In this document: piece by piece, positions 32,101 through 45,700 of the stretch
Layout: each line of letters begins with the position of its first letter
How positions within the stretch are numbered: the first letter of the stretch is position 1
Assembly (NCBI RefSeq): GCF_009389715.1
Contig: NC_052409.1
Coordinates: forward strand, 2,024,001 to 2,088,000
DNA from: Phoenix dactylifera
Lineage: Eukaryota; Streptophyta; Magnoliopsida; Arecales; Arecaceae
Reading direction: 5' to 3'
Length of the DNA stretch: 64,000 nucleotides
Notes under the pieces: generated by a model
What the model was told of the DNA's origin: nothing
What the model saw: the letters and a program-made list of their open reading frames with translations, nothing else
Databases searched by the model: none
Position numbers and translations under genes: made by a program

Positions 32101-35100
32101 TGTACTGCACAGAAAAAAGCAAAGTAAAATATACATTTCTGTTATCAGTGAATCTAAAACCATTCCCTCCCCTACCATCCACCCCCTCCCCCCCCCCCCC
32201 CCCCCCCAACCCCCCAAAAAAAAAGAAAACCTTTCTCCTATTCCTTATCTCAAATTTCTGCTTTGCATCAACTATGTCGTGGGGAGGATGATTCGGATGT
32301 TCTTAATCATATTTCAGGAAAGCACCTTTTATTTTAAATCTAAAATCCAAAAATGTTCCCCATATAGATAATTATAAGGCTAGATACCAATTTCATTATT
32401 TCTACTCGAGTTTATCTAGATGCAATTATGCATGCATATTATGATAATAAAAGCAAACATAAGATGAATAATAATACAATTAAAAAGCTACTAAACTTTG
32501 AACACAGAAACATCTTCAAAAAGATTCTGGTTGTGTTATATGGGAACCATAGCATCATACTAAGGAAAAGAACTAAGCAGAAAGCACATTACCCTTATTT
32601 TCTTGGAGCCAATGTAACATAGTTTTAGCATCCCAAGAAAGAAGGAGATTAGTATAACGGGCATGAATGACTTTATATTGAAAGTATAATAATGCTTCTA
32701 AGAACATTTCTTACTTCAGTAAAGCATCCCGCCAAGAAGGTTCCAAATAGAAGCAGTAGTTTAGATCCAAATCTTTTAGTGTTGTATTCTCATCAATTTC
32801 AATTTTGTCTGCAGAGCGTCCCAGGGATGACCCTTTCAAATCAAATCTTCGATGAATTCTCAATTCTGTGCAAAACATGTTTCCCATTACTACGAACCGG
32901 AACTGCCATTTAGAAAGAATAAAGAATGAAAAGCTGCTTTAACTCTGCGAATGCAACATTGATGCTCCATAAAGAATGACATCACTATTAAGATATGAAA
33001 GGCAAACCTCCAAGAGTGCGGCAATAATGTGCCAAACTTACTTCTAAAACCAACTAGAGTACCTAAGGCACATTTTACTGAGCATAGGGATTACCTTTTG
33101 CCCACTGGAAGGTTTCACCCTGTGGAGACCAAAAAATTTAGTTATGAGTGTATTCTCATATGTACGCACGTGATGGAAATAGTTTGGAAGCATCTGCAAA
33201 AGAACCTACACAATTATAAACTATTAGTAACTTCAGATTGTTCATGATTCTGAATAATCTAATCACGCAAAAATATCATCCGAAAGCTATATGCTTATGT
33301 GCTAGTGAGTTGTAAAACTGACAAATTGACCAAAGAACAGAATATTTCCAGGAAGCAAATATGATAAAGGATCAGTACACATATATAGAAGTGGATACAT
33401 CTAACAAATAATATTTGTAAAACTAAATTCCAGGCTATGCATCTAGTGAGTTGATAACTGACAAATTGACCAAAGAACAGAACATTTCCAGGAAGCAAAT
33501 ATTATAAAGGATCAGCATACATATATAGAAGTGGATATTCTATCTAACAAATAATATTTGTAAAACTAAATTCCAGGCTATGCATCACCATAAGAGAGGA
33601 AAAAAGATGCATAAAATCAAGCATATCAGTCTCCCTTCAATTAGACTAGCACTAAGAGCAAATAAAACAAGTTAATTTTCTGTATATTACATAATAATAT
33701 TGAACTGGATTGAACAGAATCTTGGATATCCAGAAGAGATGATAAATTTGGGAAATCAAAAATTTGGGAAATCAAAAATTTGGGATGCCAGTCTTTATTG
33801 CAGCAAAAGTTTAAGATTATCACAAATATGGTGGCCATCCTCCAAAGTAATGATCATATCTCTGAAATAACTGTCATCATAACATGATCAACACTCATTT
33901 GACAACTAAAAGGTTGACTAGGTTTGCTTTTAGCTGACAGGCACCGAAAGGCTGAAATCTGAATACATAGATTCAGAAACATAGTTCTCATACACCAAGT
34001 ATGTTTTTCGAATAATAACTTCATCATACAAAATATAACAGTAGGTATATACAAAACAGATTGATGCTTTTGTATCTTATAATAGCATGGAATCAGATTT
34101 TCCTTTGAAATAAATTCCACTTTTAACTATTGTCCACCTACTACATATAGATCTATATGATATTTGAGGAGACAAGCACCTGTACTTCAGATTTGCGGAG
34201 TGTCTTGATCATGAACCGGTCATCTTGAGAAAGAAAAAAGACACTACCACTCTTCCCAGGAGAAGAAAGTTCTCTAAGTGCTGCATTTCCACAAATGGAC
34301 ATCATATAATCTGCAGCATCTATCTTAAACATCTCCCTCAAGTTTCTGCAATCAAAAGATGAAAGAAATATATACAAATAAACCTTATGTTAAGACACGT
34401 TTGTCTAGTACAATCATATTCAAACATACACCACTATATGCCTCCAGAAATGAAGATGCACCAAACATAAGTACATAAGAAAATAAATCTGTTTCAAAGC
34501 AGTGTGAGAAAAGCCTGACCAAACCAGCCTGCTGAATGAGGTCAGCTCTGTTTTCGACCAGCTAGAAATATGCTTGACGAGGGAAGCTTTGTTCCTAGAA
34601 CCAGTTGAACTGCATTAACTAGCTAATTTCAAGTGAGTCAGCCAGGTCAGAACTGCATGGATCTTGTGGCCTTTTTCTAGATGAAAAACTTAATATGAAA
34701 TCCGACATATCTGCTAACGGGGTGCTGGCACAAATATTTTATATGTAAACAAGCAAACCAACCACCCCGGTATTAGTTGTTTGTTGGAGTCACATAACTA
34801 ACATCTAAGTATAAAACTTAGCTGTACACTGATGCTATCTCATTCAAGACTGGCTGCTAGAACCAGTTCAGATCAAAAGACTTTAATGCTCACATAGTTC
34901 CAGTGACATGCTTTATAGTACAGACTACAGACAATACTATAGTTCCGATAGGCGCACTCACAAACTGCTTGCCCACTTTTTCCTGTCTTTGACTGCCCTG
35001 TGCTTACGCATGGGCATCTGGGCGTTAAGACACAAGAGATAAGCAGAGAGGCAGATCAGGCACATCCACTTGCCCCATAAAATAGAATTTTCCTTGCATA

Positions 35101-35479
35101 CTGTGTTTGCAATAAATAATACAGGCTTCACATAAACACTACAGATAGATGATTGCCAATATATTAATTAGGATGTTCGTGATAAAGGACCAACAAACTA
35201 ATACAGGTTCGTCATATGCACATATGCAATAAAAGCCCATAAAAGTTCATTTAAGGAAAACCCAGACATATGGTCTGAAATTAACAGAAAGGCCAGAAAC
35301 ATTTGCAAAAAGGATGTGAAATCTTCTTTCAAGGTGAAGGGTAACTAGCAATCAACCCTGACAAAATAGTCTGTGGACTTACTAGGTTCAGCCTAAAACT
35401 TGATTTATTTATTTATTTATTTATTTGGTTGGGGGGGGGGGAGGCGATTGGAGCAGGATTCTCCATTAGAGTTATTTGT

Positions 35480-35563
<84 letters not shown>

Positions 35564-38500
35564 TAACATGCTCTGCAATTGAGCAGAGTGGTTGAACATA
35601 TTATGTGAGGGAACTTGAAAATTATTCTTAAAAATGCACTTTTTATGAAGTGATTGGTTAAGATTTCAATAGTCAAACTGCAACAAAAACTAACAAGAGA
35701 TAACAATATAAATAGGAAAGACATTAATGCACTAAAAACATTGGAAGGTCAAAAACAATCATAACTTCTAATGAACACTTTTACACTTAGATACCAAGCA
35801 ATTAGCATAGCCACAGATATAAGAAAGTAGTTTATATAAGAAAACACAAAGAAAAATACAGATGTTAGTAAATACAACTAGCGAACAAAATGGTGATAGC
35901 CCCTTGAAAGTAGTTAATAATAAACATCCTAACAGAATAAACAAACAGAAAAAGGTGTTGACTGCAGTTCCTTACAAACCTGAAAACCATTGGACAGTAG
36001 TCTTTCCATTTAAAATCTTCTGCATGATGAGGAGGTGTCAGCTGCGACCCTACTTTAGGAAAATTCATCCAAAAGCTAGCTCTAGGACCAAAATCTGATG
36101 CACGAACTTCACGCCTTTGTATTGGGGTAATTTTTCCTACAGTATACCTGGGAATTAAAATAAGATATACTGAGTGTCAGTCTTCTGGAAATTTCCAGTA
36201 ACATAGGCAAGATATCTTGAGGTATATCTTCATATCTTCTGCTTTTAATCAAAAGAAATTGCCAATATATCTTGTAGGACTTCTTAATGATAAACAATAC
36301 TAGAAAAATTGTGAACTTTTTTAAACATGAGATTGGGATCGTACAAATACTTCTATTTGTGAAGCAAGCACTTGACAAGCATATTAATACATAAAATCAA
36401 ACAACCAATCTAAGGATAGAATCAATATAGATAAGCCAACATTCCTCACCAAAATTAGCAACATGAGCACCAAGAAAAACAACAGTGAATTTAAACGTAA
36501 TGACTTTTGAAAGCTTACAGGCCCATTTAGCCAAGGAAACCTTCTAAAGATAGTATCATATTTAATAAGCCGATGTCTGTGACTTTCATACTGACGTCTC
36601 CATTAATCAGTATCTCATTATCAACAATAATTGAAGTTATGAAGATAAAAGTGATGATAATTATAATGATACTCATGACAATGTTGATCATGAGGATCAC
36701 AGTGAAAAGGGGAAAAAAAAAAATCATAGTGTCTTCTAATAATCTCCTGCAAGCAAAACTATAAGCAAAATGTTTCCTTGATTGAGGGAAGGCAGGGGGA
36801 GTATGTGAATGCTTAAGTAGCACATGGTGACAAATTCAGAAACTGAATATCATGCGGAAGAATTTCATATCATATGATATGATGAGTATCCACGTGATAT
36901 CAGAATACTACATTAAACTAGATTTCTGTAAGCCCTACATTCCCATTCATTTGTCATCTAAGAAGTTGTAAGAACAACCTAAATATTAAAATTGTAAAAC
37001 TTAAAGACCATGAGAAGTTGTTGGAGATCCAACAAGACATCTAGAACTGCAATGTATGACTCCTGGAAGTTTGAGTACATTCAAACTGAAAAGATTGAGA
37101 AGAATTAAAAAAACTCAATAAATTTAGACACATATTTGTTAAGTTCGATTGTTTGACCTGCTTTCTACAAGTAAATAAATCACACTGATAATATTAATGC
37201 ATAATCAGTTCTATATTAATGCATTACATGTTTGTTTTTATGCAATCCATTAGTCATATTATTTCCAAATTCACATCACAGGGCTTACAGTTTGACGTTA
37301 CTATGTATCACATGTTTGCAACCATTTAGTGAACTGATGCAAAACTATATTATCATAGCATTTGCTCCCAATTTACAAGGACATCTCTGGATCATAGTCA
37401 TGAAGCATCTTCTTGGGATTGTGGTAAACAGTGGTTAACCCACTCATCATTAAATGTGAATCTCAAACTAAAAGTTATGCAATTATCCACATAAGATTTC
37501 ACAACCCGAATATTAGTTGCTGCTTTCATCCATCAGAAGATGACCGCAATCCAACCCAACACCACATGAATTTTGACAGGCATCATCGAGACTATTGTAG
37601 CCAACTGATAGATGGAAGAAAGTTTGCAAGAACTGTGGCTAAAAAGCAGTACTATCCTCCAAACTTCACCACTAGCTGCCAAAAGCACCTAAAACCAACT
37701 CCAATAGGTCTAGAATTAGGATCAGTCAACAATATGGATAACCTTTTAAGCACAAATCAGGGGATAACCTTTTCCATTTGATTTGAACCCAAAATCAAGG
37801 TGAGAGATCGTTTCAGCCTCCTTTGCATTTCTATAGAAAATCATATTGGGTCTTCAGATCTTTATCCTAGACAATTACCCTCTTAGTACAGGATCCATCA
37901 ACATCAAATTGATTTGACCACAACTGTGAACCAGCACGTCTTATTTCTTCACTCTTATATTTGTATCATTTTTTATAGCATTTTTTTAATCCAATTCTAT
38001 ATTATATTTATGTCCTTATGTTTATTTTATTTTACATTAATATTTAATTAATTAAGGGCAAGCCTTAGTGCAATGTTAAGATTGCCCTATTGTCACACGG
38101 TTGTCACGTGTTTAAAATACAGAAACAGCCTCATCACACCCTAGGGCATACATCTAACCATCCCCAAACCCGCACTGGCAGGAGCCTCGTTCATTGGGCC
38201 ATCCTTTTTTATCAATATTCAATTCATTGTCCAAATTCAATTCATTCTCCAATAAAAATCATTCTCATTCATGGTCAATATCAGCTTCATAACAAAATAA
38301 ATGATTCCGTTACAATTCAATTCATCTGAAATTATGGAGGCTACATGTGATGTTTTTGATGATACGTGATAATTGAACCCCATATTGGAATCCTATCTAT
38401 TGAATCTTTTCTTCTCCAGTTTTCTCAAGACATAGAAATCACGACAACAAACTGAAACAAAATTAAGAATGACATTCCTTTATGTTAGAACAAAACTTTC

Positions 38501-41029
38501 AGTTTCTTATCTTCGAGGTCATGTTAATTTGCTTTGATTCTTTAGATCAAGTTATGATGCATGTTAATAAAGGAAATTGACCTCGAATACAGGATTTCCA
38601 GCTCCAATTTGTTATTGTTTCATCAAAAAAAATCAGAACATGACTGTAATACAAATAAAAACATGCTATCACTGACTCATCAAGGTGGTAATAACTAATA
38701 AGACAATGGTTTTTCAAATTGTGTTTACAAGATGTAGCAGAAACATACCATTAGGAGTAGCGGCTACATGTAAAATGCTTATAACAACAAACGTGCCTTT
38801 AACTGATGCATACAGTATTCTTCCTACTTTTTTCTACCATCTTTCCCATTACTTTAATTTTTTTCTTTCTAAAACATCATCCATGATGTTACATACTCTT
38901 TACGCACAAAATGGACATCTTATTCTAGTGTCAAACAAGCACTGAAAATTATTGTGTTTCTCTAGAGAAAGGTCGAAGAAACCGATACTGGGCACCGTAC
39001 CAGTTCTCCAGTGGGATGACTCGGTACGAGCAGTGTCGGACCTGTGCCAAGAGAGATTATTGGTACCATGGGAGAGAGAGAGAAGGGGGAGAGAGGCTGG
39101 TGAAGGGTGGCAGAAATAATCGTGGAACTGGCCGCAGCCTCGTCCACCACAGCCACTGCCGCCCTCCCACGGCCCTCCACCGGCGTCCGAAACCGTACCG
39201 GTGAGCCACCAGTAGTTTGGTGAGGCTCGAGTCGGCCGAAACGGCTCGAGTCGGCCGAAACGGCTCGAGTCAGCCGGAACGGCCCGGTTCAGGACGGTTC
39301 CGCCGACCTTGCTCTAGAGTCTATAGAACATCACCTACTCAAGGATCAATTTTCTTTTTCCAAGTATGCTTCTTTCTTCTTCAGGCGGGATGCTAGAGTA
39401 AGTAATCTGGTGGACAAAGGAACAACTAAGAATTGGTTTATATTTACCTATTATCTGCAATAGCTTTAATTTGTCGCAGTTCACAAATAAAAGTACCACA
39501 AAGAGTTCGACAAAATTTAAGCAAATCAAATGTGCAAAATATCATATAACAATGCTCAGTAACCAGCAGAAACCTATCCAATAATCACTTGTGTGTCAGC
39601 CCAAGAGGAATTTCGTCAACAAACAATGCAACATACAATCCCTACAATACAAATGGTGAGAAAGAGAGAAAAATATAAAGTAATGCAGAAAGAATGTAAA
39701 TAAATAAAGAAAAAAAGGTGCAGTATTTTAAAACAGGCAAGGTCAGAAGAGAGAATATTGCCTGATTCCAAGCTGCAAACTAAGCATTAGATCATAACTT
39801 CTATGGCCCTTAATTATTGTCTCTCCAGGCTGTTTTATGTCTCTTGCCAGTTTTTTTTGACGTCTTTTTGCTTTTTTAGATAACATTGGATAGTCACTGT
39901 TGGTTACTATTTCACTGATTAATACACCTTGCACGTATTCCCGCTCCAAGATTGGAACATTTGTATCTACCACCTTCTCATCATTTTCTAAAACAGATTC
40001 TCCAGACGTATCATGTCCAATAACTTTTTCAATCGCAACCTCGAGACTCCAGCGCCTTTCCAGAGACACTCTTTGGGAGCAAGATTGCCCAAAACTTACT
40101 AGGTTTCCTTTAGGAAGAATACCAGATAAGCCACTACCTGAGTCCTTGGTCTCGCTGACCTTCATGTTTCCCATGTCAATAGAAGAAGAATGAAGGATAC
40201 GTTGCCCATGGTTTTGCCTTTTCAAATCTAACAACATCCCTCGCGTTCTTAAAGCATTGATATAAAGCTCCTGTACAGCTGGAATTTTGCATCCTTTTGG
40301 ATAAAATGCTCCTTTTCCATCCTTCAAACCCCTGGTCCATGTTCCAACATAGCAGCCACCGTCATTCCAGGTGTAGACTCCAAATCCATGAATCATGCCA
40401 TCCAGCCAATTGCCTTCATACTTGTCGCCATTTTTCCAAGTAAGAGTTCCCTTCCCTGACATTTTTCCTCTTTTCATGTTGCCAACATAGATGTTTTCAT
40501 TGGCCCAGACATACTTACCAGGCCCTTCTACCACTCCCTGAATCCAGGAACCTTCAAAGACATCTCCATTTGGATATGTTTCATATCCCAGGCCATGTTT
40601 GAGATTTAACTTCCACCGTCCCTTGTAGGTCAGATTATCTGGGCCAACATATGTGCCAGTACCATGCATGTAACCGCCCGAAAATTCTCCCTCATAAACA
40701 GCTCCTGAAGGCCATGTGATCTTCCCATGCCCATGTCTCATCCCTCTTTTCCATTCACCCTCATATATGAAACCATCTGACCAAGTGTATTTTCCTGACC
40801 CCTCTGGCATATTGCCCAACAGTGTTCCAGAATACTTATCCCCATTTGGAAGTACAAGCTCACCAACTGGAAAACCAATCTGTGCGGTGGAAGAACGAAC
40901 ATCCTGTCCATTGGCAAAACTGAGCAAGTACTCTTTGTTGCTAACACAACTAGTGTCATGGGACAGCCTAGCACTTCCTGAACAAGAGGACGCTTCCACA
41001 GCATCAGCAAGCGCCCCAGGGGCTGACAT
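29108..41029 (-). CDS. PIP5K9: Phosphatidylinositol-4-phosphate 5-kinase with MORN repeats, PIP5K9-like
   Basis: Eight coding exons, in transcript order 41029-39762, 36147-35980, 34345-34180, 33205-33095, 32902-32715, 31216-31059, 29734-29569 and 29375-29108. The phases fit and give 830 aa, close to Arabidopsis PIP5K9 as I recall it. Residues about 66-250 are eight MORN repeats (Y-E-G-x-W ... G-x-G-x-x-x-W-x-x-G). From about 408 comes the PIP kinase core: [20 protein letters not shown] (nucleotide loop and Lys), [20 protein letters not shown], and [13 protein letters not shown] (metal-binding Asp), then the activation loop with KKIEHAYKS. The Glu there is the known mark of PtdIns4P 5-kinases as opposed to PI5P 4-kinases. 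The product PtdIns(4,5)P2 acts at the plasma membrane and in the nucleus. All introns are GT-AG except the first coding one, which has a GC donor. Confidence 0.95.
32187..32220. repeat. Poly-C tract in PIP5K intron
   Basis: A run of about 20 C bases interrupted by AA, then C and A runs. Such a tract is hard to sequence and its length should not be trusted. It creates an artefactual glycine-rich frame on the other strand. Confidence 0.9.
33303..33584 (-). repeat. 141-bp tandem duplication in PIP5K intron
   Basis: The block starting TAGTGAGTTG at 33303 recurs at 33444. Shared strings include ACTGACAAATTGACCAAAGA, CAGGAAGCAAATAT and GTAAAACTAAATTCCAGGCT; differences are few small changes and indels. 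It lies in the intron between the exons at 34180 and 33205. A short three-fold AAATTTGGGAAATCAA repeat follows at 33746-33784. Confidence 0.85.
35482..35560. repeat. (CT)n(CA)n compound microsatellite in PIP5K intron
   Basis: About 25 CT units are followed directly by 14-15 CA units. It lies in the intron between exons at 35980 and 34345. Probably length-variable between individuals. A (TTTA)n run at 35402-35424 and a G10 run are just upstream. Confidence 0.95.
38055..38210 (+). mobile_element. Au-type SINE in PIP5K intron 1, antisense to the gene
   Basis: The sequence follows the same plan as the SINEs at 614-935: GGGCAAGCCTTAGTGCAATG (box A region), AGATTGCCC, a decayed box B (CACGTGTTTAAAATACAGAA), CAGCCTCATCAC, then GGAGCCTCGTTCATTGGGCC and CCTTTTTTATC. 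Flanks AATATTTAATTAATT on the left and AATATTCAATTCATT on the right suggest a worn 15-bp target duplication. More diverged than the three copies near the window start. Confidence 0.75.
38968..39311. mobile_element. CAAGG-family hAT-like element, copy D, in PIP5K intron 1
   Basis: Starts AAAGGTCGAAGAAACCG and ends GGTTCCGCCGACCTTG (complement CAAGGTCGGCGGAACC). The 8-bp flanks are a perfect CTCTAGAG on both sides (38960-38967, 39312-39319), itself a palindrome. The core has GGGAGAGAGAGAG and, at the right, three copies of GGCTCGAGTC(G/A)GCCG(A/G)AAC. Non-coding. Confidence 0.82.
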
Positions 41030-42700
41030 GCATACTGTCTCAAAGAATTCGTTCCTTGGTAGAATCTAAACTTCGAGCATCCGCACTAGTTTAAAAGAAA
41101 GAAAAGAAATGATATCAAAGACTGCATCACAGTACACCAGCTAAAAGAAAAATGAAGCAATGGTGCTATGCATCCAAAATTAAAATTGCATTCTCACAAT
41201 GATTTCTCAGTTGAGCTCTGAGCAGTCAAAGAAAATTTTGGTGCAATACATATTGCACCACCCTCTTACAAGTATGATTTTTGTCATTCCTATCACAGTC
41301 AAACAACATATTGGTACCCTTTTTTGGTCCAGAATTTCTGTTGTTATTTGATTATATGAAAAGGAGTTATTTGTCAAAGTTCAAAAGTTTATTCCAAAAC
41401 AGATTGCACCTTCAAGTTTTGGTTTCTTGCAGGGTGGTATAATATTTTCTTGAAAATAAAAATTGTTCTGTTGCTTAGATACTCACCAGCCACCACAGGT
41501 TGGCATTGGCATCAAGCTGAACCACCAAGAAGCCTATGCTATTACAGTATCTTAAAAATATATAGATCTTCAAGAATGCTTACACCAACCCCTGATTTAC
41601 CAGCCCTACTTTTCCATTGGCATGATACAAGCATATAACACTATGAAACTGAAAGAAAGAATCAAATAAACTGTCTATTTTGCTTTTTATGAGCAGATTA
41701 CTTGCAAGACATACTGCTCAAAATACACTGCTACATTATTATCCTCATACTCACCATTCTTGTCATCAACTAACAAAGGAACCCAAAATTGTTCAAGTTC
41801 AGCATCCGTTTGGTCTTCAAGAAACAGCAAGACGGATTTAACTACAAAAACCATACAATATGAAAAAAAGAGGCATAAAAAACATCTGAAAGGGGACTAT
41901 TAATGAATATCCCGGACGTCTATTTTAGTCCGGGGCAAATGCCAAATTGAAACTCAGCCAATGATTGGTGTCTCCAATAATGAACCAATTCATAGCCATG
42001 GTTCAGGAGGAACAAGAAAAATCTACTCTCCCAGAAAAAAAATAACAACAATTTCCCAACAGTGAACTAATAACCGAGGAATCTTGTTTAAATAATTTTA
42101 GTCGACTTTATATATGACCAAGAAATCTTGCCAGCTTAACCTCTAAATTTACCCCGTTCCTAAAATCCTCCTAAGAAGCTTTTAAATAACTATATAAAAA
42201 AAAAAAGGAATCACAAGAATACATTCAGATCCATCAATCTCAACTAGAAGACGTCCTCCCGTTCCCATATTCCCCAAGGGTCCGTTAAAGAACAGTCTAA
42301 ACCTCTCAAGAACCAAGTAAGAATCGTTTTCCCACGCTCCCTCGCATAAGAAAGTCCCAAGAAAACAATGGAATCGAAGTGACAGTTCCTTTACCCCCAG
42401 CACACAAAATTTCCAAATCAAAACCCTAGCATCTGCTACAGCAATCACTATCTTCACATCCACAGGCTGACAGAAAGACACAGAGAGAGAGAGAGAGAGA
42501 GACAGAGAGAGATTACGATTTCTATCTGCAGCTCTCGATGCGATGGCTCTCGAAGGAGATCACGATGGCTTCGGCTTCGGTCCGGCGAAGGAAGAGAAGC
42601 AATTCTTGGAGCGGGGATTTTGAGGGAGCGGGGTGGAGGAAGAAAGCGTGGCTGGGGACTGGGAGAGGGTTCGTTTTTTATTTCATGCCAAGGTAGGGAG
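41030..42700 (-). other. 5' leader, leader intron and promoter of the PIP5K gene
   Basis: On the minus strand a TTTAG acceptor about 38 nt before the ATG at 41029 suggests an intron in the 5' leader. The distal part at 42180-42620 is GC-richer, with a (GA)n run at 42483-42512 and GAAGGAGATCACGATGGCTT, which fits a first non-coding exon and core promoter. Leader introns with GA/CT-rich promoter tracts are common in plant genes. Exact transcription start cannot be read. Confidence 0.45.
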
Positions 42701-45700
42701 GGGAGGGGTTTTTAAGGTTGTTCGGCTCCAAAAAAGTTACCCCAAGCTATTTAATCCCTTCGGGATCAAGAATGGGTGCATGGTTGTCACGGGCCACCCA
42801 ATAAGGAATTTCGAATGTGGTGAATTATTACTCTTCCACCCCTTACTCTCGCAAAAACTTTCTGAGGTCCTACAAGCGGCAAAATGTTAAAAAGATTTGA
42901 TTTAAGCCCTCGTGGCTCGAGCTGAACCTAGCCATTACGCTCATTTATGGTGTAGCTATCATGGTGTTGGGAGTCAGCAACAAAATTCCAAGAAATATTT
43001 AGGATGAGCTTGGCATCATCAAATATTTAAATTAAGCACAATTTAAATAATGAGATTAGTTTTGTTTGCATTACTCGCATAATAATATGATTCGAAGAGT
43101 CATCATACAAGTCCAACCCATAATTAACATGATACTATCTAGATAAATAATGCATGCCATGTTTATAGGGAACTATCTTGTGTGAATTATTAATATCTCG
43201 CATCAAATTATTGTTGCATAGAAACGTGAGCATCTTTTGTTTTGATCTGTATGTCAGCCTATCCTTCTTCCCAACCCTCGATCTCTATTTGTTAAAATAT
43301 TTGCAGGTTCTGTCATATTCGGTACATTTCAGAAGTTATATATACTTGTATATAATATAAAAGAATAATATAGACTGATATAACATCATGCATAAAAAAA
43401 TAATACTTACTGATACAAATTGTTATGTGATTCTTAAAATTATTTTAACAAAATTATACTAATAAAAAAATAATACTGATTGATACAAAATTAAGCTAAT
43501 AAAGAAAAATAATATGCACGTTTTTACGGTGATTCCAAAAATATTCTAACATCTTCCATTCTCAAAAAAAAAAAAATCAAAAAAAAGAAAGAGATAGGAA
43601 AAAGATCTACAATGATAACTTGGATTTGTGATTCATTTGTTTGTTTCCTGTTTGTGTGTACGTGCAAATACTTTTTTGTCGCGAATGATGGGTCAGGGAG
43701 TAGAGAAAAGTTTCCTCTGATGGTTCATGGAGTGCGCATCTTCTCAGAAAACATTATCACCTTATCTCTTGGAATAACAAAACATCAGACCCTTAGAAAT
43801 AATATCCAAAGTCAAGTGGGTGTTTCATAGAGTTCATGAATACAGCTAATTTGACCGGCCATATACGCATCTAAAAAGTGGAGCAATGAAATTTATATAG
43901 ACAACTTGGTGCATAGCCTTTTCAATAGTTGTTCTCATCCATCTAAACTTATGATTAACTTATTAATATATCTTTACACGCTCACATCTATCTAAAGTTA
44001 TGATTAATTTATTATTTTGTCTTATCTGTATCTTGGCATGCAAAGAAGAACGCTCCAAGGCTAAATGGATTACTAAATATTTGCTTTAACCAAACCCCAC
44101 ATATAAACTACAGAAATTTCATGAATTGCGCAAATATTTATATTGCGCATGGTCAGTCATTTGTAAAGAAAATTTTTGGTAATAATTATGGGCCCCTAGT
44201 TATAGCTTTTCTCTTTCTTATAAAAAACTCTGGGAAAGCAGCTGACCTGAGCATTAGAGAGAGAGAGAGAGCTTAATTAAAAAGCTTGACAATGGACTGG
44301 AAAAGGTTGTCTGGTTGGGGAATGATCAAAGGTGGATAATATTATACATGTGAAACAGTGAAAGTTACGTTGTAGGCTTTTGCTTCAATAACATTCATGG
44401 AACAAGAAGGAGTTCACTCATGTGAAGAATCAGACCTACAAGCTCAGAATATTTAATCAGTTATCCACCTCACGGCGGCATCTAATGAAGTGCTCTCGTC
44501 TTGCATTGTTCTTGTTCCAACCATGTTCTATAGTTGCATTGCTTTCTCCTATGCGAGAATCGATACTTGTACACCTTGGCACGTCACGAGGCTGATTCGG
44601 TGGTCTCGGAAAGAGTCGGAGACGTTTTGAATAGGACCAAAACCCTACTATTTTTAAGACTTGTTTTCTTAGCAAGAAAGAGAAGAAAGAACAATATGAT
44701 CAACAGAAAAAAAAAAAAAAGGCATCTTATTTAGTTAGAGTTTCCAAAGAACAAGGATAGAAAAGCAGTATTCTCATAAAAATAGAATTTCTATATAATA
44801 TAGGACATGAAAAAACTACTTTTCTAACTAAATATAAGCTATTCTGAAATGTGCTACAATTTCATGATCAACCAAATATGTCAAAACTATTTTTTCAGAC
44901 ATCATATTTTTAAAATTCATTTTTTTAAAAAAATTATTCTAGTGAGGAAAAATTGTTTCCACAAACCCAATGAGATCTTAAAGATTGGGATTTTTGAGTC
45001 CATTAGGTAACAACTAACAAGTAATGTAGAAGGTACCACCACAATGTTTGCCAAGAAAGCGGAAAAGAGAAAAAAGTTTACGTAAGTCCCTTGTGCATTC
45101 TTATCCATATTTCTCAACGCCGCAGAAAGAAACATGGGCAATCATGTTGTTTTAGGATCAGGTTTTTGGTTTTCGATATTAACAGATGCTAAGTTTTTAC
45201 CAGAACTCTTTATACTCAAATTGATTTAGCAAGAAAATGAAAGAAAAGCAAATTAAATCAATAAAAGAACAAGAAAATTGCTGCAACATCATGGATGAAG
45301 CAGTACCATTCAAGTTATCCTCTCATTCACTCGAAGTAATTGTTTAGATTTATTGGAGAAACAATGGTATTTAAATTTCCTTTTTTTTAAGTTAATAAGA
45401 AAACGGTCAACAATAAGTGTTGGAGTTAGCATTCTTTTACATGCAGCCTGGATTTTGCATATAAAGAAACAAGAATGACTGAAATGAATCGATAGTCAGA
45501 ATGGTTGAAGTGAGTCAAGATGATAATCAGATTAATTAAATAAATAATCAGTATGAAGGAATTTGAAGTCACGATTTTAAACAAATCTGACCTCCGATAT
45601 CATTTAAAACAAATATGATCCTCTATGTATATAGGCCCAGGATCTTACGAAGAGAGAACCTAAACAAATATCAAAATAACGAAGAGAAAAAGAAGAAGAA

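Noticed and set aside
35400-35724. Ser/Leu, His/Thr and Arg/Glu frames over the microsatellite
   Set aside because: They are translations of CT and CA repeats.
39743-39761. MORN exon read through to a stop as a complete short protein
   Set aside because: The extra residues after LGIR come from the intron; the kinase exons downstream continue in phase and match the family.
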